From positions 124,001 to 188,000 of the forward strand of contig NZ_CANKYM010000001.1 of assembly GCF_947488185.1 (NCBI RefSeq): a stretch of 64,000 bases of DNA, read 5' to 3'. Shown one piece after another: positions 50,345 through 58,104 of the stretch. Each line of letters begins with the position of its first letter. Position 1 is the stretch's first letter. Source of the stretch: an uncultured Roseobacter sp. Its GTDB lineage: Bacteria > Pseudomonadota > Alphaproteobacteria > Rhodobacterales > Rhodobacteraceae. The notes below the pieces were generated by a model. It did no database searches. It saw nothing but the letters and a program-made list of their open reading frames with translations, and had not been told where the DNA came from. Both the position numbers and the translations under genes were made by a program.

Positions 50345-51022
50345 TTATGTCAACGAAATGAGATTTTCGTCAACACCTTTTTTCCAAGGTGTGCGGTCAG
50401 GAAGACGATCAGACACAACATATGCGCTCAGATTGGCGTGAATTCTGAACGTGTCCCGAAGCTCTTTCAGCGCCGACCACCATTGCAAATAAGCACGCCG
50501 CCGCCGCGCCAGATCAACCACAGAGTTGCGGTGGACAACCGGGCACCAACGAACATCAATTGTTCTTGACCGCCCTCTACTCACATAAACCAGCGAACCG
50601 AGGCTTTCCGTCTTGGCAAACATCCCGTGCTTGGTGCGCTTCAAATCCAAAGGAACGCATTGAGGTTTCGCGGCCTCGCGCCAATCTGGCCGCATCCCTG
50701 CGCGGGCAAGTTCGGCAACCCATAATGCAACCTTGCGACCACCATGCCCAACCGGCAACGCGCCCAAGGCAGAGGCGACCAAATCCGCATCGGGATGCGG
50801 CTCAGATCGGCCTCCACCATCAACTTTGCATCCCAAGTTGTGCCGCTGCAGCAATAGGTATTCGGTCCCAAACGAAGGACGATGGCCACCGGAACTTTGC
50901 GCGAGTTCGTCAAACTCAATCGACGCCAGTTCTGTGCGAAATGCCCACTCCACCAATTGCAAGATGGGAACTTCTTTTCGGACACGCCCAAGATGATCTG
51001 GCTTCACATCCCTCGCAAGCAT
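50345..51022 (-). CDS. Hypothetical prophage protein
   Basis: A 225-aa basic protein, last of the early minus-strand unit, coupled to the upstream gene (TGATG). It has PILQLVEWAFRTELASIEFDE, a central Arg/Lys-rich region (PLDLKRTKHGMFAKTE) and C-terminal RRRRAYLQWWSALKELRDTFRI. Position before the packaging genes suggests a late regulator (antitermination-type), an inference without motif support. Confidence 0.5.
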   Translation of the reverse strand: MLARDVKPDHLGRVRKEVPILQLVEWAFRTELASIEFDELAQSSGGHRPSFGTEYLLLQRHNLGCKVDGGGRSEPHPDADLVASALGALPVGHGGRKVALWVAELARAGMRPDWREAAKPQCVPLDLKRTKHGMFAKTESLGSLVYVSRGRSRTIDVRWCPVVHRNSVVDLARRRRAYLQWWSALKELRDTFRIHANLSAYVVSDRLPDRTPWKKGVDENLISLT

Positions 51023-51600
51023 CACGCCGCATCCTCCCGATCCGCAGCCACCAGGGCCTGCGCCCGTTCGGTGACCGAATTATACCAATCCAACCATGCC
51101 GCATCGTCATGCAGGGGAGAGAGACCACGCGCCACCCGATCCCTGACCCGCTCCGCCTTTGTGGCCCATTCCGCCGCCCGACGCGCAACGGCTTCCTTGT
51201 CTCTGGGCTGAACCGGCGGGCGCTTGAACTTCCGCCAGAACTCATACTCCGCCACCAATCGGTTACCCTCCAGCGCAGCCCTGCCCGCCGCCGACGCAAA
51301 CCACCGCCGCAGCGCAGGCAGTTCCTCCAAGGGCCTTGGCTCGAAACACTCTGCCGTGCTGATCACCGCGACAGTCGCAGGCCAAAAGCAACGGTTGGAC
51401 CCATCGCCATGCGACCGCATCCAGTCCCGCAAGGCCAAAAGACCCGCATCGGTCATGTAGCCCAGATCATCCGCCAACCTGTCCAACTGATGTTTTTGCC
51501 TGTCCTGCGGGGTGCCATGCTTGAACCGCATCCCGTCTTCGGCCAACGGCGCAATCAGCAACCTGCGCACCCGGTCCCGCTTAGTCTCATTCTCAGCCAT
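51022..51600 (-). CDS. Hypothetical prophage protein
   Basis: A 192-aa, largely helical, charged protein (RDRVRRLLIAPLAEDGMRFKHGTPQDRQKHQLDRLADDLGYM; AEWATKAERVRDRVARG). Not recognised. It overlaps the next gene by TGATG. Upstream, 51,601-51,767 contains only a short inverted repeat (TTCTGTCC-GTT-GGACAGAA) and a pyrimidine-rich tract. Confidence 0.5.
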   Translation of the reverse strand: MAENETKRDRVRRLLIAPLAEDGMRFKHGTPQDRQKHQLDRLADDLGYMTDAGLLALRDWMRSHGDGSNRCFWPATVAVISTAECFEPRPLEELPALRRWFASAAGRAALEGNRLVAEYEFWRKFKRPPVQPRDKEAVARRAAEWATKAERVRDRVARGLSPLHDDAAWLDWYNSVTERAQALVAADREDAA

Positions 51601-51767
51601 GCCGCCCTTGCCTTTCTGCTCAAACCTTAGTTTTGACGCGAACCGCCATTTTCAGTTTCTTTTCAATTCTCTTTTCTTCTCTTTTCTCTCTCTGCAGACG
51701 ACAGAATGACCGAAGATGAACCGGTTCTGTCGCAAGACATCCAATTCTGTCCGTTGGACAGAAACGG

Positions 51768-52373
51768 TTAGAATTGCGTTCCCAACGCCTCCATGCCTTT
51801 AAGAATGCGCGGTACCGTCCGGTTGCCCTGCGGATAGTGTTCCGTCAGCCACGCGTCCAACTGCGCCAGGTACATTTCGTTCTCTGAAAACCGCTCACCC
51901 GCCAGTTTGGCGACGTTGCCTTTCAACCTCTTGAGCTGCTGGCGTTCCTTATCCGCGTCACTGCGATCAGCACCCTTTACACGCTGCTCAAAGGCCGCTT
52001 GCGCCACTTCGGTCACAACCGGGTGCATCAGGTGTACGCGGTTGCCAACCAGACAGGGCGTCCAGTTGTGGAGCGGCGAGGGGTCGCGCCTGCAATAGCC
52101 CTGCCAGTCGTCTGTTGACATGTTCAGCATGGCCGCAATCTCGCGCGGATCATTCGGCAAAGTGCCTACCGGGTCCTGATCCTGCGCGCGGCAGAACAGC
52201 GCAATCGCAATGCCCTTCACGTCCCAATCCGCCAACAGGTACAGCCGCGAATTCAGAAAACGGTCGTAATGCAGGTTGAAAAACGAATGCGAGGCGAGCC
52301 GTTCTCCGCGCGGGATCGGGTATTCCGGCAACGCTCCCGTATCGGAGACAACCATGATGGGCTGAACACTCAT
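51768..52373 (-). CDS. Replication initiator-like protein (DUF1376-like)
   Basis: A 201-aa protein from ATG 52373 (MSVQPIMVV). The block SRLYLLADWDVKGIAIALFCRAQDQDPVGTLPNDPREIAAMLNMSTDDWQGYC resembles DUF1376 winged-helix domains of phage replisome organisers. The C-terminal part is helical (ADKERQQLKRLKGNVAKLAGERF). It probably recruits host helicase to the phage origin; support is from pattern and position only. Confidence 0.6.
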   Translation of the reverse strand: MSVQPIMVVSDTGALPEYPIPRGERLASHSFFNLHYDRFLNSRLYLLADWDVKGIAIALFCRAQDQDPVGTLPNDPREIAAMLNMSTDDWQGYCRRDPSPLHNWTPCLVGNRVHLMHPVVTEVAQAAFEQRVKGADRSDADKERQQLKRLKGNVAKLAGERFSENEMYLAQLDAWLTEHYPQGNRTVPRILKGMEALGTQF

Positions 52374-52756
52374 GACCTGACCTGCCCCGCTCTGGTTTGC
52401 CGCTCTTCCAACCACGCGCTTTGAAGCTGTGCGATGTGCCGCCGCGCCGCGCGTGTCCGCTCACGTATTGCGTCATCCTTGGCTTCGTATTTGCCGATGC
52501 GATGAATGAGGCTGGGCAAGGCCAGCCTGTGCCCCCAGCGCCGCATTTCCGACACCCCTGCCCGCTCGCAAGCCTTGCTGCAGTACATCTGCCAGTCGCG
52601 GCGCGGCTCGAACGGGGCGCAGCATCCCGGATTGAAGCAAATACCCCGTCTCCAATAGGGCGCGGCGTCGATTTCACCCCAACAGGCGGTCTGAAAGTTC
52701 TCCGGTGCCACATGCCGTGCCACGGCGAGTTCAGAGCGTGTTGCTGCGCTACCCAT
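52370..52756 (-). CDS. Zinc-finger-like prophage protein
   Basis: A 128-aa protein with a C4 zinc-ribbon motif: CFNPGCCAPFEPRRDWQMYCSKACERAG, followed by a basic helix (IRERTRAARRHIAQLQ). ATG 52756 is chosen; it overlaps the ASCH gene by 8 bp and the initiator-like gene by 4 bp. Confidence 0.6.
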   Translation of the reverse strand: MGSAATRSELAVARHVAPENFQTACWGEIDAAPYWRRGICFNPGCCAPFEPRRDWQMYCSKACERAGVSEMRRWGHRLALPSLIHRIGKYEAKDDAIRERTRAARRHIAQLQSAWLEERQTRAGQVRS

Positions 52757-53159
52757 GGGTCGCACCGGCCATTTCTGCAATGAAATCTGCCGCTGAAAAG
52801 TCCCACGCGATCTGTGTCAGGTCACGCACTGGCAAGCCGTAGCGGCGGTCAAACCACGCCTGCAGATTGCCGAACTGGTCGAAGCCTTCGATCCGGGCAA
52901 GCGTCCGGTAATACTCCGGGTTGTCCATCCGCCGCCCGTCCGAGACAACGCAATCCGGCCATATTTCCAGCGGCACCGATTTGATGCAGGGTGCCTCCAG
53001 CAACCGCACGCAGTTTTCGCTGCGCAGACCGGTGAAACAATGCACCGTCTGACCCAATTTCGCATGGGGCACCTTGCGCGGGGGCCAGATCGTGGATGTC
53101 TTGACGCCGGAGAGGATCAGCGGCGCGAATCCGGGCTGGAAGCTGTAGGCGACCATCAG
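52749..53159 (-). CDS. ASCH/PUA-like domain protein
   Basis: A 136-aa protein from ATG 53159. MVAYSFQPGFAPLILSGVKTSTIWPPRK resembles the ASCH start (substrate-contact K-T-x-T in place of K-x-x-T/S), then GQTVHCFTGLRSENCVRLLEAPCIKS. ASCH/PUA folds bind RNA or modified nucleosides. The phage role is unknown. It lies between the DUF5131 gene and the zinc-finger gene with overlaps. Confidence 0.65.
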   Translation of the reverse strand: MMVAYSFQPGFAPLILSGVKTSTIWPPRKVPHAKLGQTVHCFTGLRSENCVRLLEAPCIKSVPLEIWPDCVVSDGRRMDNPEYYRTLARIEGFDQFGNLQAWFDRRYGLPVRDLTQIAWDFSAADFIAEMAGATHG

Positions 53160-54022
53160 ACCGCTCCAACCATTGGGAATGCATCGTGAACGAGGCCATC
53201 CAACTCGCGACCCATTGCCTTGATCTGGGATTGCGTCTTGCCCTCCCATTGCTTGAACAGGAACGGCACGCTGGCATCCTCGCACTGATCGCGCAAAGCC
53301 CGGAACCAGTCGGGATTCGCTGGGCGGTAGTTCGGCCCGCTTTCTCCGCCGGTAATCACCCATGACACGCTGTTTGGCAGATCATCGTTGCAAGGCATTT
53401 CATCGCCCCATTCGTCGTATGCGATGCCCGTCAGAGCATCCCACCAGACATCAACCGTGCCGTCCTCATCCTTGGAAAGGCCCGCGATTTCACGGAGGTT
53501 GATCTCGCCAATCAGTGGTTCGCATGACAGAAAGTGAATAGCCGCTGGAATTCGAAGTAGATGCGGGATGCGTTGCTCTGCAGTCTTTTGATTTTCAACG
53601 GTTGTGCCCAGCCATACGTTGGGCTTGGGATCGCGCAGCCAATACGATGGAAGAAGCCGTTCGATGTTCTGGGGCCGTTTGGTCAGCAGTAGCCAGTCGA
53701 GGTTTTCCGTCTCTTCAATGAGGTCCCAAAGTTCATCTCGCCAACTGCTGTCAATGCTTCCGTGATTGTCGAACACATCAGCCAGAGACGCACAGAACAC
53801 GCGCTCCCGCCGCCCTGTACCTTCCAGCGCCTTGTTCCACTTCACGGGGTTACCCCATGTCTTTGTGCGGCGGCGCTTGGCGTGAGGTCCCCATTGGACA
53901 TGACCGGAGCGCTTGGCCCAGCCTTCTGCATAGCAGTGATCACAGGCCGGACTGATCTTGGTGCAGCCTGTCCATGGGTTGAACGTGTGGTGGGTCCACT
54001 CAATGCCGCTATTCTCAGCCAC
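53156..54022 (-). CDS. DUF5131 (phage Gp37/Gp68 family) protein
   Basis: A 288-aa protein from GTG 54022 (MAENSGIEWTHHTFNPW). The family signature WTGCTKISPACDHCYAEG holds Cys20, Cys27, Cys30, a C-x6-C-x2-C cluster that looks like an iron-sulfur or radical-SAM-like site. Further motifs: WLLLTKRPQNIERLLP, VWLGTTVENQKTAEQRIPHLL, FLSCEPLIG, WVITGGESGPNYRP, PFLFKQWEG. Widespread in phages, function not established. Confidence 0.88.
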   Translation of the reverse strand: MAENSGIEWTHHTFNPWTGCTKISPACDHCYAEGWAKRSGHVQWGPHAKRRRTKTWGNPVKWNKALEGTGRRERVFCASLADVFDNHGSIDSSWRDELWDLIEETENLDWLLLTKRPQNIERLLPSYWLRDPKPNVWLGTTVENQKTAEQRIPHLLRIPAAIHFLSCEPLIGEINLREIAGLSKDEDGTVDVWWDALTGIAYDEWGDEMPCNDDLPNSVSWVITGGESGPNYRPANPDWFRALRDQCEDASVPFLFKQWEGKTQSQIKAMGRELDGLVHDAFPMVGAV

Positions 54023-54821
54023 AACCTGCCCCCCGCAACTCGGCTTCCGCCGTAACAAGGCGATCAACGGCTGCGTCAAAGTTGTCCGGGTCAACCTCGA
54101 TACCGATGCCCTTGCGCCCGTGCCGCATCGCGGCCACCAGTGTTGTGCCCGACCCCATGAACGGGTCTATGACCACATCACCGGGCTTGGATGAATTGAG
54201 GATGTAGATCGCCATCAGGTCGACGGGTTTTTGCGTCTTGTGCACCGCGTTCTTGGGGCGCGGCATCCGCTGGATGCGCTTGTCTCCACCTCTCGCGATG
54301 TCCCGCGCCCTGCCCTTCCAAAGGAATAAGGCCAAGTACCCGTCTGCCTCTTCCTCACATCCGTCGCCCTTGGCCAAGCGTACCGCGTTCTCGCCATCCT
54401 TCATGTAATACCGGGTGCGGGACGGGCTGATCTTGTCCCACGTGAGCAGGCTGTGAAACTTGAACCCGGCCCCCATGAAGCCGCCATGGGCCGCAAAGAC
54501 GTTCTTGTCTTCGGCCATGACGTAGCAATCCGCATTCTTCTTGAGGACGCGGTAGACAGGCCCGCCGATCTCGGACCACTTCACTACGTCCATCAGGAAC
54601 CCGGTGTTGTCATACCGCTCACTGTCGAACTTGCCGCCCATGGCCCCCGGCGTATTTCCTCCCGATGTCAGACGGTACGGCGGGTCCATCACGCCCAGGT
54701 CAGCCACCGGGCCAAGTTCCGGCAGGATGTCCAGCGCATCGCCTTCGATCAGCAAACAGTCCCCGACCAGAACCACCCGCTTCGCGCTCTTGATCTTGCC
54801 GCTGTGCATCAGGTCCAGCAT
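54015..54821 (-). CDS. DNA N4/N6 methyltransferase (beta-class order)
   Basis: A 268-aa enzyme. Motif IV DPPY is at residues 46-49 near the N-terminus; motif I DPFMGSGTT and motif X are in the C-terminal third, followed by RKGIGIEVDPDNFDAA, so the order is beta-class (S-adenosylmethionine site last). HKTQKPVDLM precedes motif I. It methylates adenine or cytosine in a specific DNA site, for protection or regulation. No partner restriction enzyme is encoded, so it is an orphan enzyme. Confidence 0.9.
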   Translation of the reverse strand: MLDLMHSGKIKSAKRVVLVGDCLLIEGDALDILPELGPVADLGVMDPPYRLTSGGNTPGAMGGKFDSERYDNTGFLMDVVKWSEIGGPVYRVLKKNADCYVMAEDKNVFAAHGGFMGAGFKFHSLLTWDKISPSRTRYYMKDGENAVRLAKGDGCEEEADGYLALFLWKGRARDIARGGDKRIQRMPRPKNAVHKTQKPVDLMAIYILNSSKPGDVVIDPFMGSGTTLVAAMRHGRKGIGIEVDPDNFDAAVDRLVTAEAELRGAGCG

Positions 54822-55030
54822 TACCGCGCCCTCAAGATGTGCCAGCGTGTCAGAACCGTGACAGACGTCAGGGACCAGCGCCGGGCGAGCGCAGCAATGG
54901 TGCGGTACTGCCCCTTACTCTTCAAAATCTCCGCATCCATGTCCGGTGTCCAGCGGGGCGATCCGCGCATAGCGGTGACGGTCAGTTCATGTTCGCGGAT
55001 TTCACGCTCAAAGCGGGTCAGCGCGTTCAT
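54821..55030 (-). CDS. Small HTH-like protein
   Basis: A 69-aa basic protein with WTPDMDAEILKSKGQYRTIAALARRWSLTSVTVLTRWHILRA, a likely helix-turn-helix (AALARRWSLTSVTVLTRW). It overlaps the methyltransferase start by one base and the upstream gene by 4 bp. Confidence 0.6.
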   Translation of the reverse strand: MNALTRFEREIREHELTVTAMRGSPRWTPDMDAEILKSKGQYRTIAALARRWSLTSVTVLTRWHILRAR

Positions 55031-55317
55031 GACGCCAACTCCGGCACATCAACGCGCAGCGCCCGATCCAACAGCGCCATGCCGCGCGGACGCCGGATTT
55101 GATAGCGCACCACCCGCGATCCCAAATACTCGCGCAGGATTTTCTTTTGGTGGTATACCCACGCCGAGTGATAGTTCTCTGGAGGCTGCATCACCTGCGG
55201 CTCAACGATGCCCTCTTCCGACCTGCCATCAAACGCCTGACACCGCACGTAGCACCCGATCAGCGCCAAGTTGGGCAGACCATCATGCTCAAACCACTCC
55301 GACCATTGATCAGCCAT
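55027..55317 (-). CDS. Hypothetical prophage protein
   Basis: A 96-aa protein (MADQWSEWFEHDGLPNLALIGCYVRCQAFDGRSEEGIV...). An aromatic-rich N-terminus and YLGSRVVRYQIRRPRG suggest a small mixed fold; unassigned. ATG 55317 is preferred to an in-frame start 8 codons upstream. Confidence 0.5.
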   Translation of the reverse strand: MADQWSEWFEHDGLPNLALIGCYVRCQAFDGRSEEGIVEPQVMQPPENYHSAWVYHQKKILREYLGSRVVRYQIRRPRGMALLDRALRVDVPELAS

Positions 55318-55362
55318 GGGCACACCAACCTTTTGATCCAAAACTTTGGAAACCCGCCCGCA

Positions 55363-55707
55363 TTACCGCGCCTCCCAATGCTGCCGGAACCAAACCGCCG
55401 CTTCGGGAAACGCCATGAATATCCGCGCAACCGCATCACCCGACGCCCGGTTGTCGCCATTCCACCAATTCCACGCCGTCGAATTCCGCACGGAAAACGC
55501 AGCGGCGACCTGTTCGGGGTTCGCAAAACGCTCTTTCAGCCACTGCGCCACCATCGGCGCGAACCACTCGCGAAACTCAGCCGAATGCGCTGGGTTCAGA
55601 TACAAAACATCGGACCGATCCAAGGTTTTGCACCGGGACATGTCACCGCGCGACGGGTTACAAGGCGTTGAAGAGGTGTGAAATTCATTGGCGGCAAGCT
55701 TCGTCAT
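55363..55707 (-). CDS. Putative HTH protein of the early leftward operon
   Basis: A 114-aa protein; the C-terminal half WLKERFANPEQVAAAFSVRNSTAWNWWNGDNRASGDAVARIFMAFPEAAVWF has the spacing of a Cro/CI-type helix-turn-helix (QVAAAFSVRNSTAWNWWNG). The true start may lie further in, such as the Met before SRCKTL. It could be a replication or transcription regulator. Confidence 0.6.
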   Translation of the reverse strand: MTKLAANEFHTSSTPCNPSRGDMSRCKTLDRSDVLYLNPAHSAEFREWFAPMVAQWLKERFANPEQVAAAFSVRNSTAWNWWNGDNRASGDAVARIFMAFPEAAVWFRQHWEAR

Positions 55708-55805
55708 GTGATCAGATACCCCTTAAACAACTGGCAGACCGGCCCGCTCTGCACACGCACCGGCCTGCCCCACCAACCGAACGCCATGAGGAACGCCCGA
55801 CCGAT

Positions 55806-56192
55806 ATGATTTGGAAGAAAGCCGCGCCCATTGTCGCATGCGCGATCTGCACATGCGCAGGCGCTCAAGATGTTGAAGGTATCCAGAACCACCCGGTTCA
55901 GTTGTTGTACCTTGGTGAACCCTGCAGCACCGTGATCGAAACGATCACCGGCCCCACCGACATTCCGGAACGTGAAACGATAGAAGAAACGCTTGAGGAA
56001 ACCCGCAAAGCCATGGGTCAACTCGCCATGACAGGGATGACCTGGGGGGCATTGATGGGGTTCGAAATGGCAAACCCAGGCATTCGGGGCACGCATGAAA
56101 CAATTCTTATGCGGTTGCGCGATGATTGCATGACGACACCGGACGCAACCGCCTTTGATCTGCTGACCGGCTATGCCGAGGAAGTCAGGTGA
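55806..56192 (+). CDS. Exported prophage protein (lysogeny accessory gene candidate)
   Basis: A 128-aa protein with a signal peptide (MIWKKAAPIVACAICTCAGA, cut before QDVEG). The mature part is acidic and contains GEPCSTVIETITGP and LRDDCMTTPDATAFDLLTGYAEEVR. It is on the plus strand, opposite to and embedded within the leftward early region, the usual situation of a 'moron' expressed from the lysogen. Possible roles are surface modification or superinfection exclusion (inference). Not recognised. Confidence 0.6.
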   Translation: MIWKKAAPIVACAICTCAGAQDVEGIQNHPVQLLYLGEPCSTVIETITGPTDIPERETIEETLEETRKAMGQLAMTGMTWGALMGFEMANPGIRGTHETILMRLRDDCMTTPDATAFDLLTGYAEEVR

Positions 56193-56197
56193 AGCGA

Positions 56198-56461
56198 TCA
56201 TGCAGCCCGCCCAACTTCTTTGTTGGTAGAATTGGCGCACTCAGAAAGCTCATCCGGCTTTTCGACACCTTGCGGCCAATTCGCATCGAACCAAGCCAAT
56301 GCCGCCTCGTACCGCCGCGTTGTCAAATCTCCACCGCCACGAAGTGCCGCGATCTTTTTGCCGTCATCAAAGACCTGACGGGACAAACGACTATCCTTGG
56401 AAATTCCAGCAGCCGATTTGTAGCCCGCAGTCACTTTCAGAAGCTTTTCAACAAGTGTCAT
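56198..56461 (-). CDS. Small DNA-binding protein, Cro-like position
   Basis: An 87-aa protein from ATG 56461 (MTLVEKLLKVTAGYKSAAGISKDSRLSRQVFDDGKKIAALRGGGDLTTRRYEAALAWF, shown as consecutive motifs). The pattern SRQVFDDGKKIAALRGG with TTRRYEAALAWF is a helix-turn-helix-type regulator common in alphaproteobacterial prophages. It is divergent from the repressor and starts 12 bp from the operator pair, so it is probably the Cro-equivalent of the leftward operon. Confidence 0.7.
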   Translation of the reverse strand: MTLVEKLLKVTAGYKSAAGISKDSRLSRQVFDDGKKIAALRGGGDLTTRRYEAALAWFDANWPQGVEKPDELSECANSTNKEVGRAA

Positions 56462-56473
56462 TATTCTGATATC

Positions 56474-56510
56474 GGGTTTTATTACCCAATAGTCAACGGT
56501 TTTATTACCC
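56474..56510. promoter_or_regulatory. Left operator pair and early leftward promoter
   Basis: Two GGGT-N6-ACCC type boxes: GGGTTTTATTACCC (56474-56487) and CGGTTTTATTACCC (56497-56510), 23 bp apart. On the minus strand TTGACT, a 17-bp spacer holding the first box, and GATATC form a promoter for the Cro-like gene. The CI-type protein encoded next to it is the expected ligand. The match with the right operator pair makes the call firm; binding is inferred. Confidence 0.75.
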
Positions 56511-56546
56511 GTCGCGGTGCGGTTTGGCCGCCTGTAGGCTTCTGAC

Positions 56547-57161
56547 ATGAAAATTAAAGCGATATTGCAGGCAGTTGACGCCTACGAACAAGAGACGGGT
56601 AAGAGCGACCGCGCCATTTCCCTTGAGATAGGAATGTCCGAGAGCGCCATCAGAAACTGGCGGCGCAGACTTGAGGCCGGAGAGAAGGATGCAAGCATTG
56701 GCGCAAATGCATTAGTTCGGCTCGCCAAGGTTCTCAACGTAGACCCAGCCGATTTTACCGAAATTCAACCTCCACCTGCTAGTGGGTTTGAAGAAAGCTA
56801 TGCGGTCGCATGGGAACCGCAAAAGGCCTTCCAGGTTGAGGACGTTATGAAATCACTGGCACCGAAGGCAAAAAGCCCCTGCCCCTTTAAGCTGACGCGG
56901 GATGCCCCAGCGTTCAATCTGTCTAAGGGCGACATACTCATTCTCGATCTGAATTCTTCCGCCAAAACGGGTGATATTGTTCTCGCAAACAGAGTTGATC
57001 CAAATACCGGAAGCGCAGAAACGCTGCTTGGCAGGTATCTGCCCCCGTATATCTCACCGCCGAACGCGAGCGAGAAGCCCCAGCTTGTCGATAGCAACTT
57101 GATATCCGTTATGGGACCGGTGGTCGCATCCTTCCGCCCTGACGCCAACAGCGCAAGTTAG
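56547..57161 (+). CDS. CI-type phage repressor (HTH plus S24-like C-terminal domain)
   Basis: A 204-aa protein. The N-terminal helix-turn-helix is SDRAISLEIGMSESAIRNWRRRL. The C-terminal half has S24 peptidase-like topology (SKGDILILDLNSSAKTGDIVLANRV, ending LVDSNLISVMGPVVASFRP). The usual Ser of the S24 nucleophile motif (S-M before the G-D) is not seen: the sequence is DAPAFNLSKGD, so RecA-stimulated self-cleavage is doubtful and induction may differ from lambda. Operator-like boxes lie on both sides of the gene. Confidence 0.85.
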   Translation: MKIKAILQAVDAYEQETGKSDRAISLEIGMSESAIRNWRRRLEAGEKDASIGANALVRLAKVLNVDPADFTEIQPPPASGFEESYAVAWEPQKAFQVEDVMKSLAPKAKSPCPFKLTRDAPAFNLSKGDILILDLNSSAKTGDIVLANRVDPNTGSAETLLGRYLPPYISPPNASEKPQLVDSNLISVMGPVVASFRPDANSAS

Positions 57162-57201
57162 GTAAAATTACCCGTAATTGTTGACTTGGGTTATTTTACC
57201 C
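57160..57201. promoter_or_regulatory. Right operator pair and early rightward promoter
   Basis: Two further boxes, AGGTAAAATTACCC (57160-57173) and GGGTTATTTTACCC (57188-57201), the first overlapping the repressor stop codon. TTGACT (57181-57186) precedes the second box, and GATAGT follows it, mirroring the leftward promoter. A repressor bound here would block the rightward early operon starting at 57237. Confidence 0.75.
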
Positions 57202-57236
57202 GATAGTCGTACCCCATCGCCAAGATGGGAGCGACT

Positions 57237-57599
57237 ATGAAACACGAATGCCAAACTCTCAAACCCTGCGACATTGTTCCTGACGCCGAGCTGCGCCGCT
57301 TAGCGGCCTACTGCCCCGCGCGGCACAAAGGGCGGCTGAGTGACGATGACACCGCCGTTCTGGTGATGATACTGCCGGACATCTGCGGTGAAACCATCGC
57401 CCTGCGCATTGCGCACAATACCCCACTCATCACCTACGCGGTGTCGAGTGCAGTGCTGCGCGATCTGGCCAAGGACGGACCCGACCGCCACATGGGCGAG
57501 CTGACAGACCGCGAACACTTGATCCTCTCCGCCCGCCTCTCCAGCATGTGCCGCGAACTGCTCACCCTGCGTAGCCTTGAGACCGCAAGGGCCGCGTGA
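57237..57599 (+). CDS. First gene of the rightward early operon, unknown
   Basis: A 120-aa helical protein (MKHECQTLKPCDIVPDAELRRLAAYCPARHKGRLSDDDTAVLVMILPDICGET) with several Cys. The segment GELTDREHLILSARLSSMCRELLTLRSLE echoes GRLSDDDTAVLVMILPDICGETIALR, so it may hold two related helical repeats. A GGGAG site precedes ATG 57237. Expressed under repressor control. Confidence 0.55.
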   Translation: MKHECQTLKPCDIVPDAELRRLAAYCPARHKGRLSDDDTAVLVMILPDICGETIALRIAHNTPLITYAVSSAVLRDLAKDGPDRHMGELTDREHLILSARLSSMCRELLTLRSLETARAA

Positions 57600-57817
57600 T
57601 GTCGAACCTACCCCCCTTTGCTCGGTTCTGGATGGTGTGCCGCAAGCCGCAGCATGCCGGGGCCAAGACGGAACCCCGCCAGCGTTACAGCAGCCGCGAG
57701 GATGCACAGCGCACCGCCGAACGGCTGGCCCGCGAGAATGACGCACCGTTCATCATTCTGGAAGCGGTCGGCATCGCCCGCCCTACCGACCCGGACTATT
57801 CACGGGGGTTGTTCTGA
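57599..57817 (+). CDS. Small early prophage protein
   Basis: A 72-aa basic protein (MSNLPPFARFWMVCRKPQHAGAKTEPRQRYSSREDAQRTAERLARENDAPFIILEAV...), of the small 'RYxSxEDAQxxAERLAxEN' type frequent in phages. ATG 57599 overlaps the upstream stop (TGATG). Confidence 0.6.
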   Translation: MSNLPPFARFWMVCRKPQHAGAKTEPRQRYSSREDAQRTAERLARENDAPFIILEAVGIARPTDPDYSRGLF

Positions 57818-58104
57818 TGCCGCACCACGACCTGTGCCGCGCCGCCCGCGCCCGCCGCCTTGCCATCAACCTGCAAGCCGAAGGCCCCCAGACACGCCCC
57901 GACACCATGCGGGCGCTCTGCATTGAAAACGGCGGCGACTTCACCCCGCCCGACTGCCACGGGAATTGGGGGCCGGGACGCTGCGAAATCAAGCTGCTGG
58001 ATATCTTCGGCAGTGGCGACACCGAAGACGCCGCAATCGTCAACTGGATCGACGCGGCCAGGCGCGCCGCGCCGAAACCCCCGCAGAAGGAACAGGCCGC
58101 ATGA
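57817..58104 (+). CDS. Hypothetical early prophage protein
   Basis: A 95-aa protein (MPHHDLCRAARARRLAINLQAEG...) with WGPGRCEIKLLDIFGSGDTEDAAIVNWIDAARR. Coupled to both neighbours. Unassigned. Confidence 0.5.
   Translation: MPHHDLCRAARARRLAINLQAEGPQTRPDTMRALCIENGGDFTPPDCHGNWGPGRCEIKLLDIFGSGDTEDAAIVNWIDAARRAAPKPPQKEQAA

Noticed and set aside
51745..51766. Inverted repeat TTCTGTCC-GTT-GGACAGAA as terminator or origin
   Set aside because: The stem is only 8 bp, lacks a T run and no iterons surround it; function cannot be supported.
55704..56240. A 178-codon minus-strand frame in the early region
   Set aside because: Antisense to the exported protein gene, Cys/His/Phe-rich composition without pattern.
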